Shown piece by piece: positions 48,929 to 59,978 of a stretch of 64,000 nucleotides of DNA. Source of the DNA: Brachynemurus nebulosus (Eukaryota; Arthropoda; Insecta; Neuroptera; Myrmeleontidae); the NCBI GenBank assembly GCA_035578155.1, contig JAPWDM010000003.1:20672916-20736915 (forward strand), written 5' to 3'. Both the position numbers and the translations under genes were made by a program. Numbering within the stretch: the first letter of the stretch is position 1; each line of letters starts with the position of its first letter. The notes under the pieces are model-generated. The model saw only the letters and a program-made list of their open reading frames with translations, did not search any database and was not told the DNA's origin.

Positions 48929-48974
<46 letters not shown>
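48929..48974. repeat. (TA)n microsatellite, short
   Basis: About 46 bp of TA dinucleotides in otherwise featureless sequence; the 73-codon frame at 49024-49245 that follows has no recognised domain. Confidence 0.9.
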
Positions 48975-48977
<3 letters not shown>

Positions 48978-49286
48978 TATACATATAAATACAATATTTA
49001 ATGTTTTTTGTGTGTCCTAAAACATGCAGTTGATATCCGAGGTTGAGAAAGAGTATGTAAGAGAAGATATGCAACACCATATTCAAGCTTCTAGTATAAC
49101 ATTATGTATGTATATAATATATAATGTATTATTTATTATCTATGCATTGCAGATTAATAACGAACGACTGTACTGGAAAAGAGCACATCTGGATAGTGTG
49201 AAAAATTGTATTGTTATTATAATAATTTTATTTCTTGAATGTTAGTCTCAATTCCGCTTGTACAAAATACAAAACATATTCTTTTG

Positions 49287-49417
<131 letters not shown>

Positions 49418-49439
49418 ACGTAACCATATTATTAGGTAC

Positions 49440-50084
49440 TAGTAACAATTCCAATTATATTTTATTCGATTTTTTAAATCACTTATAATTCAAGAACTCG
49501 AATTTACGAAAAAAATTATGAAAAAATTCGATTATGGTCATCACCAAACTACCTATTGACGCTGTAAGACGTCCAGTGAAACCTGATAAACTGCAACACC
49601 ACGCTGTATCACGTCAACCATAAAGACTGTGTCATCGTGTTAATTTCTTGCTTTCTTGAAAAAGGTGGCGTTTAAAAGTAAGATTCTGCACTGAACCTTT
49701 ATGTATTTATAATTATGTTTGTACAATCGAAGAATTGAAAATATGTAAACATTTTTTGTCATTTATAAAAATAAATCTTGGTCTCGAGGCAATAATTTTC
49801 TTTTTTTATTATTAACGTAATAATTTGTTTTAATTAAAATATTTCTTTTTATCTTCTCGTCAATTAATAAAGAATTTAACAGTAATTAGTACATCTATTA
49901 ATAATATTATAACACTTATAAAAAAAAGAAAAAAAAAAAAAGGACAGATCCACTGATAAAGTGCAAATTTATTTTATTAACTAGTTGTGATTGCAACGTC
50001 ATTGGATCGGTGCTGCCACCTTTCAAGTTTCCACATAATTCTTGCTCGAATCAGTTTCTATATTTTCCCTTATGTGTGAGACAT
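49440..50084. other. Intergenic sequence, nothing recognised
   Basis: AT-rich with an A-run near 49921-49945; no gene or repeat terminus. Confidence 0.45.
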
Positions 50085-50255
50085 TTTCCTGCAGTATAAA
50101 AGTATATCAGATATGTTGCCTCACTAACAATTTATCACCACACCAAATTTTATCAGAATCCGCCCAGTAATATTTGCGTGATATGAGCGCAGATAAACAA
50201 GAAATTCAAAAATTACTGTTTTGATATCTAAATCGATAACTATTTGTACCACGGT
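50085..50255 (-). repeat. Single diverged copy of the 146-bp repeat family
   Basis: Read on the minus strand it has the head AAATAGTTATCGATTTAGAT, then ATCAAAACAGTAATTTTTGAA, ATCACGCAAATATTACTGGG and AAATTTGGTGTGGTGATAAA, colinear with 4755-4920. Confidence 0.7.
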
Positions 50256-50371
50256 CCACGATTACAATTTTTAAAATATATTTTCGGTATAGACACGGCT
50301 TCTTTATGGTTATATGTATAGTTTCATTTATCTGACTGAAAATCTTTGTTTAAAATATACCTACACTAGTG

Positions 50372-51085
50372 TTATACCGTAAACACGCGTTACTTGAGCC
50401 CAGATTTGCAAATCATCTGACAATTTTTAAAATTTTGCGTAACTGTTATGTTTATTTGGGATAGAGAATTCAGTATATTAATCTGTATATGACTACGGTT
50501 AGTTTATTATAAAATATGGATTTTTTTCTAATGGTTCATAAATTTTATACATCTTTCGATTTTGGTTCAAGTTAACCTCAAGATCGGGTTACTTGAGCCC
50601 AAACGTAAATTTCCAAGTGATTTCCATTTAAATACACTTTGAGACCATGCAGGATGTTGGCTACTAACTAAAATACATTGTACAAACATGTATTTATTCA
50701 AAAAACATGAAAAGGTGCCAAAACTGAATAAAAATTTACAAACAAAAATTGTTATGGACGTAGGTACCAAATTATTTTTATGAGTTAAGATGTGTCTTTT
50801 AGTCTACCGTAACTTGGGATAAGATTGACCCATTTTTTGCGTTTTTTTACGTAAACTGCCTTGTATATTTCTCATATATATTTAGGTAACTTCCTCTTAC
50901 TATTAGCTATTGAACTCTGCATATTTCAAAGTATACATTGACTAGTTATTAGAGCTCAGAACTTATTTAATTTCTATTTTAAGATGTTCTGAAAATTTGG
51001 GACAATCTTGCCTTTATTTGGGGTAACATTGTCCCAAATACAAAATGTCATAGTAATTAATGCCTAATATTATTTGGGACAATGT
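50372..51085. mobile_element. Decayed element with repeated GTTACTTGAGCCC / TTGGGACAAT words
   Basis: CGCGTTACTTGAGCCCAGAT (50387), CGGGTTACTTGAGCCCAAAC (50585), CCGTAACTTGGGATAAGATTG (50806) and GGGGTAACATTGTCCCAAAT (51019) are related terminal-like words in both orientations. They resemble the GGGTAACTTGGGACA-type ends of mariner/Tc1-like elements. Boundaries and duplication cannot be fixed. Confidence 0.35.
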
Positions 51086-51127
51086 TCGACATTTTTAATT
51101 GTGGTTGTACGTAAGTAGATAGTGTAC

Positions 51128-51190
51128 AATATGTTAGGGACAGGGCCCGCTCCAAGGGCGGGCAACCCGGGCATTTGCCCGGGACGGAAA
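51128..51190. mobile_element. Isolated hAT-like terminus (CAGGGCCCGCTCC)
   Basis: A GC-rich block CAGGGCCCGCTCCAAGGGCG then GCAACCCGGGCATTTGCCCG; only one end is present before the sequence passes into the repeat at 51228. Confidence 0.45.
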
Positions 51191-51227
51191 ATTTTAAGGA
51201 CGGTAATTTTGTAAATTTTTTTCATTT

Positions 51228-51546
51228 AATTCCTGATTTTTCATTTAATAAATATTTCATAATTATTTCTATAGAAACCACCAACAAAATAATTTAAACT
51301 TTTTTTTAATTAAAAAAAAAAGACAAACTCAATAATATTATTTTAAAAAGGAATAAAAAGGAATAAAAAATAGTAATAATAATGGAAAAAAGTATGTGAA
51401 ATTCGTTATAAAAAATAGTATATGCAACTCGTACAGGATTGCCGATTGCCCACTTGAGCGAATGAGCGCACTCATTACGATCGTGCGCTCAACTTCGCTC
51501 TCGTGGGCAATCGACAATTTCCCGTACTTACTGCATAATATACTGT
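51228..51546. repeat. Dispersed repeat, copy 2 (right two thirds)
   Basis: It matches 17401-17712 and 58580-58912: TTTAATAAATATTTCATAAT, AAAAGTATGTGAAATTCGT, GCGAATGAGCGCACTCATTA and GTGGGCAATCGACAATTTCC. Confidence 0.75.
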
Positions 51547-51567
51547 TCGTTTAATGGAAATTTAAAT

Positions 51568-51606
51568 ATCCCTGTCGCAGCATCTGCATAACATAGCGAA
51601 TTTCCT
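51568..51606 (-). mobile_element. DINE-like 3' terminus, reverse
   Basis: CCCTGTCGCAGCATCTGCAT then AACATAGCGAATTTCC is the reverse complement of the family's right end; the hairpin has lost one base pair. Confidence 0.6.
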
Positions 51607-52097
51607 CCTATTAACTTATTTTAGTTCAAAAAATAATTTTTCAAGATTACAAGACATAAAAATTAATAACAGTGAGATTCTACATGCATTTTTCAGACTT
51701 TTGTCTAATACTATCACTAACAATAAATATCTTAAATGAGTTTAAAAGAATCAAAACGACACTGTTTATTAAATTGCGTAAGATCTGACTCTGACTTGTT
51801 AAAAGTGGTCAAATGGGAGTAAGCTGATAAATACGAATTTATAAGGATTTTCTTGTACTACAAAATCCAAAAAAGTGGGAACGCGTACTTTTTCTTAGTT
51901 AATTGTACTTTGTTTTTTTGCACAAAATTTTAAAATTACTCTATTTTTTTAAAAAACGGTGGCAACCCTACTCACCACATATATCTATAAAAAGGTATCC
52001 TACTAAAAAAAAAAAAAACCACCCATAAAACCTGTAAGTCTAGCAAGTACTTAACACATTAATATTTTTTGTATATAATTATCAACATCTAATAGAA

Positions 52098-52240
52098 TGT
52101 TAGGGGCTAAAGTGTGATCCCGAGTAATCCCGAGTGTGAAGTTTGTTGCCAGAGGGCCTGTAAGGCCCTCTAGCAACAATTCACAGGTCCAGTGGAGTAT
52201 ATACTATTTTTTGCAATTTCAGATTATTCCAAGTTATAAA
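52098..52240. repeat. Dispersed repeat with TTGTTGCCAGAGGGCC hairpin, copy 3
   Basis: TTGTTGCCAGAGGGCC and GGCCCTCTAGCAACAA pair with one mismatch around TGTAA. Flanking words are as in copies at 20896 and 48258. Confidence 0.65.
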
Positions 52241-52255
52241 CTTAATATCAAATAA

Positions 52256-52470
52256 AAATAAAAAAATTCAATAATATTACACCCCTCAATTCAATAATAT
52301 TACACCCCTCCTATATTTTTTTCTTACCTATAAATTCTCATCATTTATTTTCATCATTCTTCTCTGCGGATGGCCGAAAGGGCTGAAACATGTTCAGTAA
52401 AAATAATTTTTAATTCGTGAAATAGACAAAGTAATTTAAACTTTAAATATTTTCAATATTTAAAATGAAA
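52256..52470 (+). mobile_element. Repeat with degenerate hammerhead-like core, copy 1
   Basis: It is colinear with 60293-60472: TCAATAATATTACACCCCTC (twice here), TTCTTACCTATAAATTC, the core CTGCGGATGGCCGAAAGG followed by GCTGAAAC (52364-52389), then GTTCAGTAAAAATAATTTTT and TTCGTGAAATAGACAAAGTA. The core differs from the hammerhead consensus CUGANGA at one base. Similar motifs occur in long terminal repeats of Penelope-like retroelements; that assignment is inference. Confidence 0.5.
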
Positions 52471-52615
52471 TTTCACAAAGTAAATCTCTCAACAGTGAAT
52501 TATTTAAAAAAAAAAAGAAAAATTTTTAAAACATTGTTTATACTATATGATAATATTATATGAATCAAGTATACTTTGAAGTATGGAAAATCGAATGGAG
52601 GCGTGGTTTAATATT

Positions 52616-52690
52616 TAGCCTATCCGCAGTAGTTTTTCGATCTGTCACCAGATGGCAGCTCAAGAAATAGTGGCAGTTTTGAATTGTCCA
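52616..52690. repeat. Direct repeat flanking the THAP relic, copy 1
   Basis: AGCCTATCCGCAGTAGTTTT and TCACCAGATGGCA recur at 53627-53670 as AGCCTTTCCGCAGTAGTTGA and CCACCAGATAGCA in the same orientation, about 1.0 kb apart. Confidence 0.7.
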
Positions 52691-52773
52691 TTTTTGCTTG
52701 ACAACAATAAATTATTATAAAAAGAAATAGGAACAACATTCCAAAAATTTCCTTTTTTTTTTTTGTTAATTTT

Positions 52774-53495
52774 TCAGTAGTAGTTAATGTTTGAAATGCT
52801 AGTTGCAATACTTAATTCGCTATCAGATATAATAAACGTAGAAAATTTTGGGAACACAAAATCGCTAGAAACATGTACTTTGAAGTCAGTCAATTCCTTT
52901 ATGACACTGGTAACATTCGATTCAATTGTAAATTCGATTTCATCAATTTTTTCTTTCATGACATCAAATACATACATTGCCTTCTTTATCTCCTCTTTCC
53001 TTTTTTTTGTTTTTCCTTCTATGTAGATTGTTAATTGCTTCTAGATTACCGTGAGAAATAGTCGATTATTTCTTATTTGAACATTTTTATGAAGAAATCT
53101 TTCTTAAATGTTTTCTCTTTTAATAGGGCTTGAGTTTCTCTTAATGAATCAAACTTTGTATTGATTGTATAATATTGAAGCTTGAGAGATGGGACAGATA
53201 TTTTCTTGATGTATATTACTACTTATAGTAGATAGATAAAATTATGATTAGGTAGTAAAAAATAAGTTTTGTAATTATACTTATGTAATAAAATCTTGTG
53301 GTTTAAAATGAACTGGACAAACTCTCATTGAAGGAATTTTTTTTACCCATTTTCTGAATGTTTATCCATGCTAATCAGCGACCAACCAATTCTTCTTTGT
53401 TATATTACGATTGTAGCAACATTTGTACATCATTCTTGGGACCTTCTACTGTTGCATTCAAACACACAACAGTATACTTTTACTTTTTCGTGATG
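52774..53495 (-). pseudogene. Decayed THAP-domain gene
   Basis: Read on the minus strand from 53495: VKVYCCVFECNSRRSQ, a frameshift, NDVQML, then after further breaks MRVCPVHFKPQDFIT (stop near 53281). C-x(2-4)-C and C-x2-H with HFKPxDF are the THAP zinc-finger pattern. Further along the strand come ISVPSLKLQYYTINTKFDSL and, in an open stretch of about 88 codons (to 52774), KKRKEEIKKAMYVFDVMKEK then DEIEFTIESNVTSVIKEL, a charged coiled-coil-like region. Several frameshifts and stops make it nonfunctional. THAP domains occur in host regulators and in P- and Kolobok-type transposases; which one this was is unknown. Confidence 0.6.
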
Positions 53496-53626
53496 AAAAT
53501 TTCATAATTTGAACAATTTTCTTGTATTAAATTTGATTAAATTAGGGTAAAACATTTTTAATGACAAGTCATAAAAAAAATTACAGCTGATTAAAGTTCA
53601 CTTGATTTATACGAAATGTACAAATA

Positions 53627-53690
53627 GCCTTTCCGCAGTAGTTGATTTTCGGGCCACCAGATAGCATATCAAAATTCTCCGTTTTCCAAA
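53627..53690. repeat. Direct repeat flanking the THAP relic, copy 2
   Basis: It is the second copy of the 52616 repeat and lies just upstream of the THAP reading start. The pair may be remnants of element ends or of a duplicated promoter. Confidence 0.65.
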
Positions 53691-53872
53691 AATATTTAAA
53701 TTGCGTAGCAACGTTTTTCAACAAAATTTATTTACTTTAAAATTTTAACCGTTTGCATTAGAAATTTTGCATGTAAAACTTCAAATTATTACTTTTTAAT
53801 TTAAATTTTAAAATAAAAAAAATATAAAAAAAAAACTGGATAATTTCGATCAAGTGGATAATTTCGTGCAGT

Positions 53873-54116
53873 GAAAATGCATTTGCCAAACTGCCTCAAA
53901 ATGTAGCCACGTTTTTAAAACTGGAGAATCCATCCTCATACAATGGGCATTGTTTCAGGAGTACATCTGCATATTTATTAGCAGATTTGGGGGCAAACAT
54001 CGACATTGTCAAACGACATGGGGAGGTGGAAATCTTTGACAGTGGCAAAAGGCTATGTTGAAAATTCAATTAACAATAAAAAAGATATAGCAAACTTTTC
54101 GGACAAAAGGATGTGA
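53873..54116 (+). pseudogene. Tyrosine-recombinase fragment (Crypton-like), frameshifted
   Basis: The plus strand reads AFAKLPQNVATFLKLENP, then YNGHCFRSTSAYLLADLGAN, then IDIVKRHG to 54022. After a one-base shift it continues WKSLTVAKGYVENSINNK and DIANFSDKRM to a stop at 54114. HxxR (GHCFR), the second histidine (RHG) with W, and a tyrosine followed by V-E-N-S match the C-terminal catalytic boxes of the Crypton-type recombinase found in many animal genomes (TGHxFRRTSATLLADSG...KRHGGW...GYVxxS). The N-terminal part is absent and the frameshift kills it. Confidence 0.75.
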
Positions 54117-55890
54117 AATGGACTTCTGAATTAACCTTTAATGGAAATGAACCTTCCAGCTTAAATAATGATTTATTTAATATATCGAGTTGCAGTAATA
54201 TAAATATACATGTAAACATTAATTCTAAATAAAATTTCCTCAAGACATACATATATCTGTTCTGTTTTCTTTTGTCTACATAATAAGTTTAAATTAATTT
54301 ATATATTCATAAGTGCTGTGGTGTATAAATTAAACTTACTGACAGCTGCCATTCTATAAATTAAGTTTGCTGATTGGCTTAAAAGTGGCAGCAAAATAAT
54401 TTTTTAGTCCCTTGGGACTAAAAGTGGCACTTTACTCCCTATTATGAGGGACTAAATCATATCTTTTAGTCCCGGAATTGCAAAAAAGCATTTCAGTACC
54501 CTTTTAACAATCCTGGAAGAACTAAAACACTTTTTTAAATTTTTTTTTGTTAAAATCGAAACTTTCTTTTGAAAATTGTTACAATTACTATATTTTACAT
54601 TAAAATGTCGACACAATCCCCCTAGTTAACCACCTTTAGACTTAATGCTAGAAAATTGAGAAAAAACAGGTCAATTACATTTTTTACGGAGACTTTATTT
54701 CTTATGATTGAGTTACAACAATGAAAAGGATATTTTAAAAATATTCATTCGCTTTGAGCTTTTGCCTGGCGGATATGCAAAAATCAACTACAGCACACAA
54801 GGTGGACAAGTCAGGACGGCACTTGTACATAATTTTAATATTTTCTTTAAGAAAAAGTATTTTTTAGTACTTGTTTGATCTTTTCAAAGCGAATATTTAC
54901 TACGATTTCTGTTTACCAGCTTCTACAAAATAAAAAAAAATCATTTGTAACACTACCATCAAACGTCATTTTATTTTGAAATTTTCAAAAAAAAAAAAAT
55001 AATAATAAAAATTACCTCATACCTTTTCTTGGTTAATTATTGAAAAATATTTTTTATTTTCAGACATTTTTAAGATAAATTGAGCAGATGTATGGCTTTT
55101 ATTAAACAAATTTCAGTTTTCAATATATTTCATTCATTTTAAAACAGTAAGATGTCCTGATGATATCTAAGAATACGATAGTTTTCTGTCGCCAAGAATT
55201 TTGCAAAAGACAGAGAATTGTGAAAGTAAAAGACAGAAGAAACTAGCGTATATTATACGGATCAAATCTTTATACAAAACCTCACTAAAAATTAAACATT
55301 AAATTAGACGAAAAATCGGAAAATTTATTCAGAAATGTCGCTAGTTACGTTAATATAACACCTTAATTATCCTTCTAATGCTTTTCACAAGTTTTTTAAT
55401 TGTATATTTAAGAAAATAATTTTACAGTTTTCCTAAGCTCCACCCCCTTGTATTAAATTTCGTTATTTGCGTGGCCTAATATCTAGAGAAACATATATTT
55501 TGTATCTCATCAATTGAAGAAAGTTTCAGTTAGTGTAATTTGGAGAAAACGAAAATTTTGTCAATTTTACTTTGGTATACATATTTCGACGACATTTTAA
55601 TTTGTTTACCTACCAATTATTATAAATTTCTAACAGTATTTATCAAAATAAATTTATTAAGAATATGTCCATTTTGCTAATAAACGGTCCTTACTCATTA
55701 TCTCCCTTTTATTTCGTATATAAATAATAAGACAAAAAGAGAGCAAAGAATAGTTATACCACTTTAATTCCAATAATTACCATAAGAAAAACAGAGATGT
55801 ATAATAAACACTTGACGTATTCCCGCCTTCATACGCACGTGTTTTTTTTATAAATATGGTTGAATCTTTCAACCAGCTGATAGAATTTTA
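54117..55890. other. Intergenic sequence, nothing recognised
   Basis: AT-rich. A small palindromic motif (TTTAGTCCCTTGGGACTAAAA, near 54402-54422) and a second TTTTAGTCCCGG nearby are the only patterned parts. Confidence 0.5.
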
Positions 55891-56279
55891 TTGAGGTTAT
55901 TTTATGTTTTTATATTGGTACAAAAAATATTTTTAGTTTTAATTTAATTTTTTTTGTTTAAGTGATCAAGTATTCGTTAATAACATAATAACAACGAAAT
56001 AATAAGTGTAATTTTTATGTACATATTTGTTTGTTGTTAAGGTTAGTTAGTTAGAGTATGTATGGTAGTGTATCCAGTGCAAAAAAAAGGTTATGAATTG
56101 ATGATTATAAAATTGAAAATATAGGGCTAATTTTAAAAAAATAGTATTTTCATTTTATTTAATTATTGATACTGATTCATATGTAAATTGTATTCGTGAT
56201 ACAGGTCATTTATTAGGTATTTGTTTTGTGTAAAGTGTAAAGTTGGTTGAATTAACAAATATAAAGTTAGCGTAGATAA

Positions 56280-56580
56280 ATTGGATTGCGACTTTAATTT
56301 TTATCAGTGTTAATTACAGTGTTTTGGATTAGTGAAACTGTGAATTCTGGATAAAACTAACTTTTTGATAAATTTGTAATGTTTTTGTTTATCTAGTTTA
56401 TTGTTATAAAGCTGTGAAATATAAACTACATCTGTGTTTCTCAAAAACCATGAAAAAAAAAAGCTCTGCACTGTGAAAACTGGGAAATATGTAAAGTTCT
56501 TCTGATGTGAAATGGCTGAAAACCATAAATTTGCTGAAATTCTGAATGTTATTTAAAAATTTATTGTTTGAAAACACAAA
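56280..56580 (+). promoter_or_regulatory. Candidate 5' leader of a plus-strand gene
   Basis: The sequence has an arthropod initiator-like TATCAGTGTT (about 56305) followed by leader-like text (TTGGATTAGTGAAACTGTGA). There is a 14-codon upstream frame (56512-56556, MAENHKFAEILNVI). It lacks repeats. This is weak evidence that becomes of interest with the start codon at 56581. Confidence 0.25.
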
Positions 56581-56627
56581 ATGGCAAGCGCTGGAAATAA
56601 TACAAAAAAATTGAAATTGTACATACG
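56581..56627 (+). CDS. Candidate first coding exon (MASAGNNTKKLKLYI...)
   Basis: ATG at 56581 sits in a strong insect context (CACAAAATGGCA) and opens MASAGNNTKKLKLYI. The sequence then gives ACG|GTAAAA, a usable donor, with an in-frame stop two bases into the putative intron. Composition is more gene-like than the surroundings. No downstream exon was found within the window, so a long first intron leading out of the right edge would be needed. It may be chance. Confidence 0.28.
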
Positions 56628-57014
56628 GTAAAACATTGCATACATAATATACGTAATAATATACTGTATATGGTGTATAACGTGTATAATATGCGATACA
56701 TTATGTGCCTGTTTTTGTATGTACATTCTTTACAAACTGTTTACGCTATGTAATAAATAGGGATGTGACATGGTGTAAAAAAAATCGATTTTTCTCTTTT
56801 TAATATAAATCGATTTGTAAAAAATCGATTTTAGAAAAAATAATCGAATTTTGCGAGAAATTCAATTTTTTTTAAATTATTTGAAAAATCGAATAATTTT
56901 TTTTTATACTACAGTAAATTTACCAAGAAAAAGCTTGTCAAAATGCAAAAATTTACATACAAGATTTTCCTTTGGAGGTTGTTCAGGGATGTTTTGTGTG
57001 TATAAGTATCCATT

Positions 57015-57201
57015 GGTCACAGCTTAAGGCATTTAGTCAGTAGGTATAGGTCACCGAATACACTACGATTGTTATGTGTTGTAAGACCATTATTGCTTGA
57101 GCTACACGTTGATCTGTGTGATAATACGTGTTTTGTAGTTGTGTATGTGAATACGCACACAGAAGCAAACATCAAACCAACACCACTACAAACATTGTGT
57201 A
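57015..57201. repeat. Recent dispersed repeat, copy 1 (about 187 bp)
   Basis: It is nearly identical to 62149-62338: GGTCACAGCTTAAGGCATTT, AGTCAGTAGGTATAGGTCAC, GAGCTACACGTTGATCTGTG, AATACGCACACAGAAGCAAA and CCAACACCACTACAAACA. Only a handful of differences exist, mainly a 3-bp indel. GC content is above background. The overlapping frames on both strands are shared simply because the DNA is. Confidence 0.85.
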
Positions 57202-57204
57202 ACA

Positions 57205-58250
57205 TTTGGAGGTTGTGCTTCAGCCGCCGTATTGGAAAATGTCTTTTTCAAATAATTGCCAATATCTCGTAAACGATCAATCTTACAAGGAAAATAGTAA
57301 GAACCTTTCTAATCGAAAATTTAATTTCCTACAATTTTTGTTTGAAGCATTTTTCCGTGAAATTAATATTTTTTGAGATATCGAACATTAATTTTTTGTG
57401 AAAATTCATTGTAATGATTTTTGTCTCATATCTCCTCAGATGTGAAAATATCCTGAAAATAGTTTGTATAAAACTTGTTAAGCATAAAATTCTCTACAAA
57501 TTTTATTGAAAGCTTTTTTACGTAGAACTAATAGTTCATAAGCTGTAGACATCTAAAAGTCAAAATCACGTGCAATTGTCAGTAAGTCTGTATTGTTAAC
57601 ACACTTATGAGATATGCAGCACTAATAATTTGGCTTGTAAAATTTTCTCCTGAAATTCTTTTTTCGGTAGACGTTTAGGAATATTCCATGTATATGTAAA
57701 TCCAGATTGGCGGGCTAGTGGGAGTCGTGCTTTAGGCGCCATCTTGGATCTTAGTTTTTGTTAAATATCTCAATAACAGTACATCTAGCAAAGAAAATGG
57801 TGAGAACTAATATTATAGAAAATTAAATTTGGAACAAAACAGTTTTAATCGAAAAACTTTCCGATGAATTTTGTAACTTTCGATGTAGAACTCCCACAAT
57901 TTGATGGATCCCATTTTTTTTAATATCTCGTAAATACGTAATACCTTGAAAATAGCTTTTAAGAAATTGTTAGAGTGTAAAATTCTCTACAATTTTTATC
58001 TGAACAATTTAATGTGAGACTAAAGTCCAGATATTACAGACCTCACCTCGTCAAAGTCATATCCAGTTGTCAGTAAGAGTCTGTATTTTTAACACACATA
58101 TGAGATGTGCAGCACTAATAATTTGGTTTGCAAAATTTATTGTGAAATTTTTTTTTCGGAAGACGTTTAGGAGTATCTCGTGTGTCGAAATCCAAATTGG
58201 CGGGATAGTGGGGGTTGTGCTTTAGCCGCCATTTTGGATCTTAGTTTTTA
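57205..58250 (+). repeat. Tandem repeat of about 490 bp, two units plus start of a third
   Basis: Unit heads read GGTTGTGCTTCAGCCGCCGT (57210), AGTCGTGCTTTAGGCGCCAT (57727) and GGTTGTGCTTTAGCCGCCAT (58213). Units share AAAATTCTCTACAAATTTTA-like and GACGTTTAGGAATATTCCAT-like words. They are diverged and noncoding. Confidence 0.75.
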
Positions 58251-58406
58251 TGGTAAGTACAGTGAGAATACAGCCCTCTTGCGTTTATTCAATAAATGCC
58301 CTGTACAACTCTATAATTGTTTTCCCCCACTATAATCACACAACGAGATTAATATGTCATCCTTCGGTGACATAAAAAATTGTTACTATGACTATTCAAA
58401 TAAATA

Positions 58407-58912
58407 TATTTTTTATTACTCATGCGGGAGAAGTACTAACTTGGCGCACACATTTCTGTACGCAAAATAGCTATTTGCCCGCTGTACTCTTCCCGCATAC
58501 TTTTTTGTGTGTGAAAAGTAACTTTGCACACGCAAATTGACAATAAAACACGCCAAATTTAATTAAAACACGCAAAGCCGCCTTTTAATTTTTCATTTAA
58601 TAAATATTTCATAATTATTTCTATAGAAACCATCAATAACGTAATTTAAACGATAATTAATTCAGAAAAAAAAGACGAACACTTAAAAATATTATTTTAA
58701 AAAGAAATGAAAATGTCAAAATAGTGATAATAATAGAAAAAAGTATGTGAAATTCGTAATAAAAAATAGTATGTGCAACTCGTGCGGGATTGTTGATTGC
58801 CCCACTCAAGCTAATGAGCGCACTCACTACGTTCGTGCGCTCAACTTCGCTTTCGTGGGCAATCGACAATTTCCCGCACTTATTGCACAATATACTATTA
58901 TACAATGATTGA
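58407..58912. repeat. Dispersed repeat, copy 3 (506 bp)
   Basis: It is colinear with 17228-17712: TTACTCATGCGGGAGAAGTA at the left, GCGCTCAACTTCGCTTTCGT and GACAATTTCCCGCACTTATT at the right. The right end forms a hairpin with GTGCAACTCGTGCGGGATTG. Confidence 0.78.
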
Positions 58913-59239
58913 CAGACAACGCACAGCCTAAATTGTTGGGTTTAGAAGGACGAAATTTAGCACAGAAGATATGTATGAAGACTGGTATTTAGGCTTCTAT
59001 TTATAAATAAAAGTCAGTTGTGTTAACGTTTCTGGAAATTCATTCCCTAAAGAGTTAAAACAGGAAATGAAACTTCCTATGGAAAGTTCGTCATTTTTAA
59101 AATTAGAAACGTGGAAATTGATATTTAGGGTTTGAAAAACATTGTTAAAAAGTGTGCAGTGAGCAATGATTACCTAATAAAAAGATGTTGCCGATGGGAA
59201 ATCCCATCGGGTATACGGCTAGTATCTTAATAATATTAT

Positions 59240-59880
59240 AAATGTGAAAGTTTGGATGTTTAGATGTTTGGAAGTTTGTTCTCAATCACACTGAAACGGT
59301 TGGACCGATTTGATAAAATTTTATATACACACTCCTTATACTCTATATTAACACATGGGCTAAATTTTATCCCGATTGCAAGTTCTTGAGGGATACAAAA
59401 ACAATTATTCAAAGACACCTCAAAAACAAAACTCAATTCAATGAAATTTGGTACACTGGCATTATTTATCCTGAGTTAACAAATAGGATAATCTTATCCC
59501 GACTAAAGGTTCCTGTGGGATGACTGAACCGAATTCGATGAAATATAATATAGACACTATTTACTAGGAGCACATGCAGCAAGAATTTTAATAACACGTA
59601 GAATAGTTTTATCCCGATTGAATGTCCCCGGGGGATGCAAAAGAAATTCCAAAATCGTGTCCAATTAAACCGAATTTGATTAAATTTGGTACACAGACAT
59701 GATTAATCTTGAGTTAACGCATAAGCTAATCTTATCCTGATTAAAAGTTCCTGTAGGATGACTGAATCGAATGTCATAAAATTTAATATAGGTACAAACA
59801 TTTACTATGAACACACATAGTAATAATTTTGAAATAGTTTTAGTCGGGATAGTTTAGTCTCGATTTGAAGGTTTCCGGGG
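59240..59880 (+). repeat. Diverged tandem repeat (TTTATCCCGATT units)
   Basis: The head is TTGGATGTTTAGATGTTTGG and ACGGTTGGACCGATTTGATA. Units then alternate TTTATCCCGATTGCAAGTTC, CTTATCCCGACTAAAGGTTC, TTTATCCCGATTGAATGTCC and CTTATCCTGATTAAAAGTTC, spaced about 110-120 bp with GATGAAATTTGGTACAC-like words between. A stray unit lies at 61137-61170. Confidence 0.7.
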
Positions 59881-59884
59881 TGTT

Positions 59885-59978
59885 AATTTTAAACCATTAT
59901 GGCAAACATGTAGAACAACAGACTATAAACAGACCATAAACCAAAAGTTCTACATGTTTGCCATAATGGTTTAAAATT
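59885..59978. repeat. Perfect 32-bp inverted repeat with 30-base loop
   Basis: The arms 59885-59916 and 59947-59978 (containing AAACCATTATGGCAAACATG and its complement) pair without a mismatch. The size is pre-miRNA-like, but perfect pairing argues more for a recent inverted duplication. Confidence 0.88.

Noticed and set aside
49024..49245. 73-codon plus-strand frame (MQLISEVEKEYVREDMQ) as an exon
   Set aside because: The first third looks protein-like but no splice sites, homologous domain or continuing frame was found.
52787..53026. Plus-strand 79-codon frame
   Set aside because: It is the antisense of the minus-strand THAP-associated coiled-coil stretch, which has the more protein-like composition.
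57069..57272. Plus-strand frame shared with 62140-62343 (MLCVVRPLLLELHVDLC)
   Set aside because: Both lie in the same near-identical repeat; opposite-strand frames are equally open and the frames diverge at a 3-bp indel and beyond the repeat edge.
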